Below, piece by piece: positions 1-6,618 of a stretch of DNA of 7,936 nt. The DNA is taken from NCBI GenBank assembly GCA_036257535.1, contig DATAFJ010000015.1, forward strand, positions 1 to 7,936. The letters are read 5' to 3'. Under the pieces are notes generated by a model. It was not told the DNA's origin. It was given only the letters and a program-made list of their open reading frames with translations, and searched no databases. The stretch is from DATAEE01 sp036257535 (GTDB lineage: Bacteria; Acidobacteriota; Vicinamibacteria; Vicinamibacterales; 2-12-FULL-66-21). The stretch's first letter is position 1; every line of letters begins with the position of its first letter. The position numbers were made by a program, and so were the translations under genes.

Positions 1-4
1 GGGC

Positions 5-790
5 TTGGGGATTCGGATAACTGATCCGAACGATCCTCGTGTCGCGCTATATCGGGGTGTTCGAGATCCGGAACTGCTCCGCGCGCACGGCGTCTTCATC
101 GCGGAGGGTCGCCTCGTCGTTCGACGTCTTCTGGAGTCGTCTCGATTCCGTGCGAGGACTGTGCTCGCGGCGCCTGCGGCGCGCGCGGGACTGGCCGACC
201 TGCTCGAATGGTCCGACGATACCGAGGTCTACGAGGCCGAGCTTCCGCTCTTCCGCGAGCTGACCGGCTTCAACGTGCATCGCGGCTGCCTGGCAATCGG
301 TGAGTGGCGCGGCCCGGCACCTTCGTGGCAGGACGTTGTTCCATCGGCGCGCACGGTCGTCGTGCTCGAGCGCGTCGGCAACCCCGACAACGTTGGCGGC
401 GTGTTTCGCGCGGCGGCCGCGCTCGGCGCCGACGCGATCCTGCTCTCGCCCGGCTGCGCGGATCCCCTGTATAGGAAGTCGATTCGGACGTCGATGGCCG
501 CGACGCTCACGCTGCCATTCGCCGTCGTCGAGCGATGGCCCGCCGGCCTGAACGAGCTTCGGTCGCGCGGCTTTTCGATCCTCGCGCTGACCCCCTCCGG
601 CGAAGAAGAGATCTCCGGGGTGCAGCGTCCTGAACGGGCGGCGCTGCTTCTCGGCCACGAAGGCCTGGGTTTGCGCGCCGAGACGCTCGCGCTGTGCGAT
701 CGACGCGTCCGGATTGCCATGACGCCAGGCGCGGACTCGTTGAACGTCGTCACCGCAGCGGCGGTGGCGCTGGACCGCTTTCGCGTGTAG
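5..790 (+). CDS. TrmH/SpoU-family RNA 2'-O-ribose methyltransferase
   Basis: Probable S-adenosylmethionine-dependent methyltransferase that methylates a ribose 2'-OH in tRNA or rRNA; the target nucleotide cannot be told from sequence. The protein is 261 residues. Residues 1-105 look like the N-terminal substrate-binding domain of SpoU enzymes, with the typical FIAEGRLVVRRLLE stretch at 31-44. The catalytic SPOUT (knotted) domain carries its three signature motifs: ERVGNPDNVGGVFRAA at 122-137 (N126, N129, R135), LLLGHEGLG at 214-222, and the C-terminal MTPGADSLNVVTAA at 239-252, which forms the knot and binds the cofactor. The start is a TTG four bases from the window edge. Family members have a similar short N-terminus (xRITDPxDPR), so this start is credible, but a start just outside the window is possible. 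The TAG stop merges into a CCACGGAT repeat array. The family call is firm; the substrate is unknown. Confidence 0.93.
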   Translation: MGIRITDPNDPRVALYRGVRDPELLRAHGVFIAEGRLVVRRLLESSRFRARTVLAAPAARAGLADLLEWSDDTEVYEAELPLFRELTGFNVHRGCLAIGEWRGPAPSWQDVVPSARTVVVLERVGNPDNVGGVFRAAAALGADAILLSPGCADPLYRKSIRTSMAATLTLPFAVVERWPAGLNELRSRGFSILALTPSGEEEISGVQRPERAALLLGHEGLGLRAETLALCDRRVRIAMTPGADSLNVVTAAAVALDRFRV

Positions 791-880
791 CCACGGATGA
801 CTCCGATTAATTCGTAGCCACGGATTACACGGATGACACGGATTACACGAAGCCACGGATTACACGGATTACGCCGATTA
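788..880 (+). repeat. CCACGGAT-type interspersed repeat array, left arm
   Basis: This is a short array of related units. GCCACGGA occurs at 790-797, 817-824 and 852-859, spaced 27 and 35 bp. The 13-mer CACGGATTACACG occurs at 819-831, 837-849 and 854-866. The first unit overlaps the TAG stop codon of the methyltransferase (788-790), so the array starts exactly where the gene ends. The array decays rightwards into the left end of the IS481 remnant. No ORF, strong hairpin or spacer pattern is seen. The same units occur in opposite orientation at 1583-1807. I recall similar CACGGATTACACGGAT strings as common intergenic repeats in environmental bacterial genomes; their function is unknown. Confidence 0.85.
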
Positions 881-883
881 AAT

Positions 884-915
884 TGGATTAGTCAGGATGT
901 AATCTGACAGTCGTG
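884..915 (+). repeat. IS481 left terminal inverted repeat
   Basis: Left end of the element, starting TGGATTAGTCAGG. Compared with the reverse complement of 1528-1559, about 21 of 32 positions match. The inner part, ATCTGACAGTCGTG at 902-915, matches 13 of 14. The outer half has diverged, which suggests an old, decaying element. Confidence 0.75.
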
Positions 916-928
916 CTCGGGAGGAGCG

Positions 929-1513
929 ATGACGACTGAGCAGAAAATCATCCACACGCAACGTGGGCTGCTGGAGCTCGGGCGCCAGCTGGGAATGTCT
1001 CGCAAGCCTGTCGAGTGATGGGCTACCGCCACGACAGCTTCTATCGGTTTCAGGAACTGTACGGCGTGGGCGGCGTCGAAGCGCTGCGGGAGATCAGCCG
1101 CCGCAAGCCCAACCTCCGGAATAGGGGCGCAGGAAGGCGGCGTGGTGACTGAGGCGCAGATTGCGGCACTGGAGGCAGGCCAACGCGAGAAGGAAGCCCA
1201 CGGCGAGTTGGAGAGCGAGTGCCCAGGCTACTGCGGCGCGAAGGACAAGTTCTCCGTCGGGACGTTGAAGGGTGTCGGCTGGATCTATCAGCAGACGTTT
1301 CTCGACCCCTACGCGAAGGTCGGCTTTGCCACGCTGTACACCGACAAGACGCCGGTCACCGCGGCCGACCTGCTGAACGACCGCGTGCTGCCCTCTTCAC
1401 CGAGCACGGGATTCCGGTCTCGCGCATCCTGACCGACCGCGGTACGGAGTATTGCGGGACGCCGGATATTTCTCGACAGCTTGGCGGTGGCCCAGGAGAA
1501 GCTGATTGCGTAA
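929..1513 (+). pseudogene. IS481-family transposase, frameshifted and deleted
   Basis: The remnant can be read as pieces in alternating frames. The N-terminus MTTEQKIIHTQRGLLELGRQLG runs from ATG 929 and ends at a stop at 1016, where a small deletion removed the SRACKV-like turn of the helix-turn-helix. From 1018 the next frame gives MGYRHDSFYRFQELYG...ISRRKPNLRN to about 1122. A larger deletion then joins this to VVTEAQIAALEAGQ...GTLKGVGWIYQQTF...LNDRVLP (1142 to about 1392), the start of the DDE integrase-like core. A one-base loss near 1393 shifts to FTEHGIPVSRILTDRGTEYCG, which carries the second catalytic Asp. That piece is fused at about 1466 to the extreme C-terminus IFLDSLAVAQEKLIA with stop 1511-1513. 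The region with the catalytic Glu (YNNERPHQ-like) is absent, so it cannot encode an active enzyme. GGGAGGAG at 919-926 is a remnant ribosome-binding site. The family assignment rests on my recall of IS481 proteins. Confidence 0.9.
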
Positions 1514-1527
1514 CAGCGCGCGATCAC

Positions 1528-1559
1528 CACGACGGTCAGATCGTGTCTTGGCTTTCACA
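1528..1559 (-). repeat. IS481 right terminal inverted repeat
   Basis: Right end of the element; on the minus strand it starts TGTGAAAGCCAAG. Its inner portion, 1528-1541, is the inverted copy of 902-915 with one mismatch. It lies 14 bp after the stop codon of the transposase remnant, a normal layout for IS481 elements. Confidence 0.75.
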
Positions 1560-1582
1560 ATTGGATTTCTGCTAGAGACGAT

Positions 1583-1807
1583 CGGTGAAGTCCGTGAAAA
1601 TCCGTCGCTTGTTTGAGTCGTGTAATCCGCGACATCCGTGGCTCGTTTGAGTCGTGTAATCCGTGAAAATCCGTGGCTCGTTTGAGTCGTGTAATCCGTG
1701 AAAATCCGTGGCTTGTTTGAGTCGTGTAATCCGCGACATCCGTGGCTCGTTTGAGACCGTGCAATCCGTGAAATCCGTGGCTAACCGTGATCCTGAGAAA
1801 TCCGTGG
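1583..1807 (-). repeat. 34-35 bp tandem array, right arm (minus-strand CCACGGAT units)
   Basis: Successive units begin with GTTTGAG at 1611, 1645, 1680, 1715 and 1749 (periods 34, 35, 35, 34). A partial unit precedes them at about 1583-1610, and degenerate copies follow to 1807. Each unit ends with TCCGTGGC (1635, 1670, 1705, 1739, 1774), which is GCCACGGA on the minus strand. Units come in two types: one with CCGCGACATCC (1611 and 1715) and one with CCGTGAAAATCC (1645 and 1680). The last full unit is a more diverged version. On the minus strand the array begins directly after the TGA stop of the permease (1808-1810) with CCACGGAT. It is not a CRISPR: adjacent units have no unique spacers. 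No terminator-like hairpin followed by a T-run is visible. Confidence 0.88.
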
Positions 1808-4249
1808 TCATTCCTCCCGCAGCACCACGATGGGATCCACGCGTGTCGCGCGACGCGCCGGGATGTAACACGCCACGAGCGCGATGAGCGCGATAAAGAT
1901 CGTCACGGCCGCCATCGTGACGGGATCGGTCGGTCTGACGTTGAAGACGAGCGTGCGCATCACGCGTGAAAGTGCAAGCGCGGCGATGACGCCGGCCGCG
2001 AGCCCGATCCCGGTGAGCGTTGCGCCCTGCCGAAGCACCAGACCGAGTACCGTCGACCGCGTCGCACCGAGCGCCATCCGGATGCCGATCTCGTGCTTCC
2101 GCTCCGACACCGTGTAGGACAGGATGCCGTAGGTGCCGACCGCCGCGAGAAGCAGCGCGAGGCCTGCGAATGCGCCGAGCAGCACGGCCACGAAGCGCCG
2201 TTCGGAGACCGATTCGCCAAACACGTCGGTCATCGTCCGCAGCTTCACCATCGGCAGCGACGGATCCGCCTCGCGAACGACCTGGCGCAGGCTGGGCGCG
2301 AGCGCATCGAGCGCGAGGTCCGAGCGCACGACGACGTTCATGTTGGTCGTTGCGAATTGCGCCACGCGCGGCAGCTGTTCGTAGAGAAAATACAGCTCGG
2401 TGCCGACCGGCTGATCGAGCCCGCCCTGCTTGACGTCCTTCAGAATGCCGACGACCGTGAAGAACGGCGTGTTCGGACCGCCCGGCTTGATCCGGCGACC
2501 GACCGGCGTGGTGCCAGGGTAGAACTTCTTCGCGAGCGCTTCGTTGACCAGCATCACTGGCGGACCCGTCGTGTCGGTTTCGGTGAATGCGCGCCCATCG
2601 ACCACCGGGATTCCCATCGTCGCGATGTACTGCGACGTGACGGTCTGGTAGTAGTCGACGTTGTGGATTGGACCGTCCGGCGTCATGGGCACGCCCTCGA
2701 ACGTCGTGTCGTTCGCGTTGACGTCGCGTGCGGGCGGCAGGCCGTTCATCGCCGCGGCGCTCTTGACTCCCGGGATGCGCGCGATCTGCTCGAGCACCCG
2801 CGTGAAGAACACCGGCCGGGACTCGGGCTTCTGATACTGAGCCGCAGGCAGGACGAGGCCGAACGTGGAGAGCCGCGCGCGGTTGAAGCCCGCGTCCACG
2901 TTCATCAGGTTCCAGAAGCTGCGCAGGAGCAGGCCGGCGCCGGCGACCAGGACGACGGCGAGCGCCACTTCGGCCATGACGAGCGCGCTGCGCGTGCGGG
3001 CACGCGCGGTGCTGGAGGTCGTCCGCGTTCCGCCCTCTTTCAGCGCGCCGTGAAGGATCGTTTCGCGGACGTGCAGGAGCGGCGACAGTCCGAAGAGCAG
3101 GCCGGTCAGCACGGCCACGCCGAGCGTGAAGAGGAGCACCGCGGGATCGATCGTGATTTCCGCCGCGCGCGGGACGCTGTCCGGGTTGGCAGCGAGCAGC
3201 GCACGCAGACCGGCGTACGCGAGGCCGACGCCGACGACTGCGCCGAGGATCGCGAGCACGATGCCTTCGGTCAGGAACTGGCGCAGCAGGCGCGCACGGC
3301 TCGCGCCGAGCGCGGTTCGAACGGCGAACTCCCGATGGCGCGATTCCGACCGCGCGAGGAGAAGATTCGCGAGGTTGGCGCAGGCAATCAGCAGCACGAA
3401 GCCCACGGCACCCTGCAGCACCCAGAGCGCCGTCCGGACGCCGCCGATCATGTCTTCCTGCAGGTTGTCGATGCGGAACCGGTGCGTCTTCAGGTTCGGC
3501 ACGTGCGCGTTCGGCGCGATTCTGGCCCACTGACCGAGGAGCGACTCGAGGTCGGCGCGCGCCTGACCGATGCCGACGCCCGGTTTGAGCCGGCCGACGA
3601 GAAACAGGAAATGGCCGCCGCGGTTGCCGGGATTCGCCGGGTCGAGCGTGAGCGGGAGCCACAGCTCGACCTTTTCGTCGTGCACGTCGTATCCGGGCGG
3701 CATGATGCCGACCAGCTTCGTTGGCACGCCGTCCGCGCGCACGATGCGGCCGATCGCTCCCGGATCGCCGGCGAACTCGCGCTGCCAGAGCTCGTACGAC
3801 AGGATGCCCACGTCTTCGGCGCCGGGCAGCGTGTCTTCGCGTGTGAACGCGCGGCCGAGCCGCGGCCGCACGCCGAGCGCCTCCATCAACTCGTGCGTGA
3901 CGACGATGCTGTTGACGCGCGTGGGCTGTTCGGTCCCAAGGTTGACGGAGCCGGCCCTGTAGCCGCCGACCTTCTCGAACGCGTTGTTCCGGTCGCGGAA
4001 GTCGATGAACTCGGGAGCGGAGATCCAGAACTGATCGAAGCCGAGCGAAGGGAACTGGCTCGTAATGAGCATCAGCCGCTCCGGCTCGGGATACGGCAGC
4101 GGACGCAGCACGACGCCGTTGACGACGCTGAAGATGGCGGTATTGGCGCCGATTCCGAGCGCCAGCGTGAGCACCGTGACGGCCGCAAACCCAGGCGCCT
4201 TCACCAGGTTGCGAAGGGCGTAACGAACGTCCTGAAAGAGCGTCTCCAT
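1808..4249 (-). CDS. ABC-type permease, MacB/FtsX-like duplicated orphan permease (ADOP family)
   Basis: Inner-membrane permease subunit of 813 residues made of two MacB_PCD-FtsX modules in tandem. The N-terminus (VRYALRNLVKAPGFAAVTVLTLALGIGANTAIFSVVN, 8-44) holds the first membrane helix and the family's signature. A periplasmic core follows to about 260. FtsX module 1 spans about 275-395, with helices near 278-300, 325-350 and 370-392 and the ARSESRHREFAVRTALGASR coupling segment at 299-318. The second module begins with a helix at about 423-443, has a core to about 675, and ends with helices near 686-710, 735-760 and 777-795, plus SERKHEIGIRMALGATR (715-731) and ARRATRVDPIVVLREE at the C-terminus. 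There is no Walker A or B motif and no ATPase gene in the window, so it is an orphan permease; MacB relatives export peptides, lipoproteins or antibiotics, but the substrate here is unknown. The ATG at 4249 fits the conserved METLFQDVRYALR start; no clear Shine-Dalgarno precedes it. Confidence 0.93.
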   Translation of the reverse strand: METLFQDVRYALRNLVKAPGFAAVTVLTLALGIGANTAIFSVVNGVVLRPLPYPEPERLMLITSQFPSLGFDQFWISAPEFIDFRDRNNAFEKVGGYRAGSVNLGTEQPTRVNSIVVTHELMEALGVRPRLGRAFTREDTLPGAEDVGILSYELWQREFAGDPGAIGRIVRADGVPTKLVGIMPPGYDVHDEKVELWLPLTLDPANPGNRGGHFLFLVGRLKPGVGIGQARADLESLLGQWARIAPNAHVPNLKTHRFRIDNLQEDMIGGVRTALWVLQGAVGFVLLIACANLANLLLARSESRHREFAVRTALGASRARLLRQFLTEGIVLAILGAVVGVGLAYAGLRALLAANPDSVPRAAEITIDPAVLLFTLGVAVLTGLLFGLSPLLHVRETILHGALKEGGTRTTSSTARARTRSALVMAEVALAVVLVAGAGLLLRSFWNLMNVDAGFNRARLSTFGLVLPAAQYQKPESRPVFFTRVLEQIARIPGVKSAAAMNGLPPARDVNANDTTFEGVPMTPDGPIHNVDYYQTVTSQYIATMGIPVVDGRAFTETDTTGPPVMLVNEALAKKFYPGTTPVGRRIKPGGPNTPFFTVVGILKDVKQGGLDQPVGTELYFLYEQLPRVAQFATTNMNVVVRSDLALDALAPSLRQVVREADPSLPMVKLRTMTDVFGESVSERRFVAVLLGAFAGLALLLAAVGTYGILSYTVSERKHEIGIRMALGATRSTVLGLVLRQGATLTGIGLAAGVIAALALSRVMRTLVFNVRPTDPVTMAAVTIFIALIALVACYIPARRATRVDPIVVLREE

Positions 4250-4292
4250 AAGTTATGGTTAGACGGTCAATCTTAATGGAAGGGTTTACGAG
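4250..4292. promoter_or_regulatory. Divergent spacer between permease and DUF1028 gene
   Basis: This 43 bp spacer is clearly richer in A/T than the flanking genes and must hold the start signals of two divergent genes. For the rightward gene, GGAAGGG at 4278-4284 is a good Shine-Dalgarno eight bases before ATG 4293. For the leftward gene no purine-rich site lies within ten bases of the start. I cannot place -35/-10 boxes with confidence. Promoters probably overlap each other or extend into the opposite gene. Confidence 0.4.
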
Positions 4293-5027
4293 ATGACGAA
4301 GTGCCTTCTCGTTCTACTCCTGAGCGGCCTGACGGCCCTGAGCGAAGTCGAAGGGGTCGCGACATTCTCTATCCTCGGCTTCGACCCGGCAACAGGGGAG
4401 GTCGGCGGGGCCGTCCAGTCCCGTGTCTTTTCCGTGGGCAACGGCGTCCTCTGGGCCGAGGCCGACGTCGGCGTCGTGGCCACGCAGGCGATCGTCGACG
4501 TGAGCTATGGGCCGCAGGCGATCGCGCTCCTGCGCGCCGGCCGGGCACCCGGCGACATCGTAAAGGAGATCTGGGAGAAGGATCCGGATCCGCGGCCGCA
4601 GGACTGGACCAAGCAAGGGCGCCAGTTCGCGGTGATGAATGCGAAGGGAGAGTTCGCCGCGTTCACCGGACCGAAAGCGAGCACGTGGGCGGGGCACAAG
4701 AGCGGCAAGTTCTGCACGGCGCAGGGCAACATCCTCGCCGGCGAGCCCGTCGTCGAGAACATGGTCAAGGCATTCGAAGAGACGCCTGGCCACCTGTCGC
4801 TGCGGCTGCAGGCGGCGCTCGAGGCGGGCCAGGCCGCGGGCGGCGACACGCGCGGGATGCAGTCGGCCGCGATGCTCATCGTCAAGAAGGGCGGCGGCGT
4901 CTGGCTGAACAACGACGTCGTCCTGCGCCTTCAGGTCGATGACAGCCCGGAGCCTATCAAGGAACTGCGAAGGCTCGTCGAGCTCGCCGCCAAACAGCGC
5001 GAGCGGCGCATGCGGACGACGCGGTGA
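4293..5027 (+). CDS. Exported DUF1028 protein (Ntn-hydrolase-like)
   Basis: 244 residues. Residues 1-23 resemble a signal peptide: MTKC followed by a hydrophobic stretch, with a possible cleavage after GVA (A23). The mature part would then begin TFSILGFDPATGEVGGAVQS, the conserved DUF1028 start. Other conserved blocks are VATQAIVDVSYGP (62-74), FTGPKASTWAGH (124-135) joined to AQGNILAG (143-150), and DTRGMQSAAMLIV (185-197). DUF1028 is usually described as an Ntn-hydrolase-like fold with unknown substrate; Thr24 exposed by processing could be an N-terminal nucleophile, which is an inference. The C-terminus is a short charged tail with no extra domain. The start is set by GGAAGGG eight bases upstream. 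Residues 15-21 (ALSEVEG) are encoded by what appears to be a dispersed palindrome-like repeat (4336-4355), so the original signal peptide was probably altered. The gene ends 7 bp from the convergent amidase. Confidence 0.88.
   Translation: MTKCLLVLLLSGLTALSEVEGVATFSILGFDPATGEVGGAVQSRVFSVGNGVLWAEADVGVVATQAIVDVSYGPQAIALLRAGRAPGDIVKEIWEKDPDPRPQDWTKQGRQFAVMNAKGEFAAFTGPKASTWAGHKSGKFCTAQGNILAGEPVVENMVKAFEETPGHLSLRLQAALEAGQAAGGDTRGMQSAAMLIVKKGGGVWLNNDVVLRLQVDDSPEPIKELRRLVELAAKQRERRMRTTR
4336..4355 (+). repeat. CCCTGAGCGAAGTCGAAGGG dispersed repeat inside a coding sequence
   Basis: This 20 bp motif is bounded by CCCT/AGGG arms with CG/CG pairs inside, a weak imperfect hairpin. From memory it matches a repeat family widely scattered in bacterial genomes (related to CTTCGACAGGCTCAGG), which leaves database peptides such as LSEVEG on one strand and FDFAQG on the other. 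Both peptides can be read here. It lies in frame in the signal-peptide part of the DUF1028 gene. The family identity is recalled, not searched. Confidence 0.7.
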
Positions 5028-5034
5028 TCCGCTG

Positions 5035-6618
5035 CTACTTAGTCGCGGTATTCACGGTCGCCGCGAATGTCGGCGGCCGGCGGTGCTTCGTCGCCTGCTC
5101 ATACGCGTAAGCGAGCTTCAGTAACGTCGGTTCGGACCAGGCGCGGCCGACGAACGACACACCGACCGGGAGCCCGAACGCGAAGCCGGCGGGCACCGTC
5201 ACGCTCGGGTAGCCCGCGACCGCGGCAGGCGTCGAGCTTCCACCGAGGAAGTGATCGCCGTTGACGAGGTCCGTCGTCCATGCCGGGTTCAGCGTCGGCA
5301 TCACGATCGCGTCGAGGCGCTGTGTGATCATGACGGCGTCGATGCCGAGCCGGCCCGCCAGCCGGCGGTTCCTTGCGAGCGCCGTCAGGTACGCCTTCTC
5401 GGTCAGCGGCCCTTTCTTCTCGGCCTGCACGAACAATTCCTGGCCGAAGAACGGCATCTCGCGTTCCCGCTCGCGCTCGTTGAACGAGATGAGGTCGTTC
5501 AGCGTTCGCACGGACAGGCCTTTTCGATCCGCCAGGTACCGATTCAGATCCGCCTTGAACTCGTAGAGCAGAACGTCGAGCTCGCCCTCGTCATACTCGC
5601 CGACGTGAGGAATGTCCGCGGGACTGACGATCACGGCACCGATCTTTCTCATGTCCTCGATCGCCGCTTCGACGATGCGATCGGTGACCGGGCTGTAGCC
5701 GAAGAAACGCTTGCGAGCGATGCCGATGCGAGCGCCTTTCAGCCCGCTTGCATCGAGCGAAAGCGTGTAGTCGGTGCGCGAATGCTCGCGGCTGGCTGCG
5801 CTGGCGGCGTCGCGCGGATCGATTCCGGTCATCGCGCCGAGAAGGATGGCGGCATCGCGTACGGTCCGCGTCATCGGCCCGGCGGTGTCCTGGCTGTGGG
5901 CGATCGGCACGATGCCGGAGCGGCTGACCAGGCCGAGCGTCGGCTTGACGCCGACGAGGCCGGTCACGGAAGAGGGGCACATGATGGAGCCGTCGGTTTC
6001 GGTGCCCACGCCGATGGCCGCGAGGTTGGCGGAGATCGCCGTGCCCGTGCCAGAGCTAGACCCGCACGCATTGCGATCGAGAGCGTACGGATTCTTCACG
6101 AGGCCGCCGCGTGCGCTCCAGCCGCTCGTGGACTTGTTCGAGCGGAAGTTGGCCCACTCGCTCAGGTTGGTCTTGCCGAGGATGACGGCGCCTGCCGCGC
6201 GCAGCCGCTCGACGAGAAAGGCATCTCGATCCGGCGCCGGGCCCACGAGCGCGAGCGATCCGGCCGTCGTCATCATCTTGTCTGAGGTGTCGATGTTGTC
6301 TTTGAGGAGGATCGGGATTCCGTGCAGGGGTCCGCGCGGCCCTTTTTCCCGCCGCTCGCGGTCGAGGTCATCGGCGATCGTCAGCGCCTCGGGATTCGTC
6401 TCGATGACGCTCGAGAGCGTCGGGCCCTTCCGGTCGACTGCATCGATACGGGCCAGGTAGGCCTCGGCGATCTGTCGCGCGGTGTACCGTCCGGCGGCCA
6501 TGCCGGCCTGGAGCTGATCGATACTGTTTTCCTCGAGGTCGGTTCCCGGGATCGCCGGCGATCGAGGCGCCAGCAGGGTTGCGGCCATGATCACACCGGC
6601 CATCACAAATCGAGTCAT
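5035..6618 (-). CDS. Exported amidase-signature hydrolase (peptide-amidase-like)
   Basis: 527 residues. An N-terminal signal of about 25 residues (MTRFVMAGVIMAATLLAP...) points to export. It belongs to the amidase-signature family, Ser-cisSer-Lys hydrolases that cleave C-N amide bonds. The catalytic Lys is K106 in PILLKDN; the cis-Ser is S187 in ACGSSSGTGTA; the nucleophile is S211 in GTETDGSIMCPSS. The 24-residue gap between the two serines equals that in characterised family members. The TETDGSI and GLVSRSGIVPIAHSQDTAGPMTRTV (229-253) wording resembles the peptide amidase (Pam) subgroup rather than GatA, and no gatB or gatC gene lies nearby, so a tRNA amidotransferase role is unlikely. ATG 6618 is preceded by GGAGG (6623-6627), a strong ribosome-binding site at close spacing. 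All catalytic residues are present and the length is normal. The substrate (C-terminal peptide amides or other amides) is not determinable. Confidence 0.93.
   Translation of the reverse strand: MTRFVMAGVIMAATLLAPRSPAIPGTDLEENSIDQLQAGMAAGRYTARQIAEAYLARIDAVDRKGPTLSSVIETNPEALTIADDLDRERREKGPRGPLHGIPILLKDNIDTSDKMMTTAGSLALVGPAPDRDAFLVERLRAAGAVILGKTNLSEWANFRSNKSTSGWSARGGLVKNPYALDRNACGSSSGTGTAISANLAAIGVGTETDGSIMCPSSVTGLVGVKPTLGLVSRSGIVPIAHSQDTAGPMTRTVRDAAILLGAMTGIDPRDAASAASREHSRTDYTLSLDASGLKGARIGIARKRFFGYSPVTDRIVEAAIEDMRKIGAVIVSPADIPHVGEYDEGELDVLLYEFKADLNRYLADRKGLSVRTLNDLISFNEREREREMPFFGQELFVQAEKKGPLTEKAYLTALARNRRLAGRLGIDAVMITQRLDAIVMPTLNPAWTTDLVNGDHFLGGSSTPAAVAGYPSVTVPAGFAFGLPVGVSFVGRAWSEPTLLKLAYAYEQATKHRRPPTFAATVNTATK

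Larger units (their letters stand above)
884..1559 (+). mobile_element. Internally deleted IS481-family insertion sequence
   Basis: A remnant of about 676 bp lies between two imperfect terminal inverted repeats that both begin TG (884-915, and 1528-1559 on the other strand). It contains a dead IS481-type transposase. Intact members are roughly 1.1-1.2 kb, so close to half of the element is gone, mostly from inside the transposase. Both ends are retained, giving the architecture of a non-autonomous deletion derivative. Direct repeats AATTGGATT at 881-889 and 1559-1567 mark the borders. They overlap the left end, so they may not be a true target-site duplication. The element sits between two oppositely oriented CCACGGAT arrays. 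Confidence 0.82.

Noticed and set aside
1219..1575. 118-codon + strand frame as a separate small gene
   Set aside because: Only its middle part (LFTEHGIPVSRILTDRGTEYCG) is meaningful, as the frameshifted continuation of the IS481 transposase. The rest is out of frame.
1555..1764. 69-codon minus-strand frame with repeating TSHG/NEPR/DFHG peptides
   Set aside because: The peptide repetition is simply the DNA tandem array read through. There is no ribosome-binding site or homologous protein to support it.
1583..1807. CRISPR-like array of 34-35 bp units
   Set aside because: Units are contiguous near-identical copies with no unique spacers between them, and no cas gene is present.
1572..3662. 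696-codon minus-strand frame running from the permease region into the repeat array
   Set aside because: It is an out-of-frame shadow of the permease; its C-terminal part is only translated 34-35 bp repeats.
2093..4276. 727-codon open frame on the + strand opposite the permease
   Set aside because: It is fully antisense to a well-supported ABC permease. The product is rich in Arg/Glu/Ala/Asp with no recognisable motif, as expected of an antisense frame in GC-rich DNA.
5018..5070. Shared terminator between the convergent DUF1028 and amidase genes
   Set aside because: The 7 bp gap and adjoining coding ends contain short GC-rich complementarities, but no stable hairpin followed by a T-run on either strand.
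5251..6285. 344-codon + strand frame opposite the amidase
   Set aside because: It is antisense to the amidase, which has all catalytic residues; the frame shows no domain motif.
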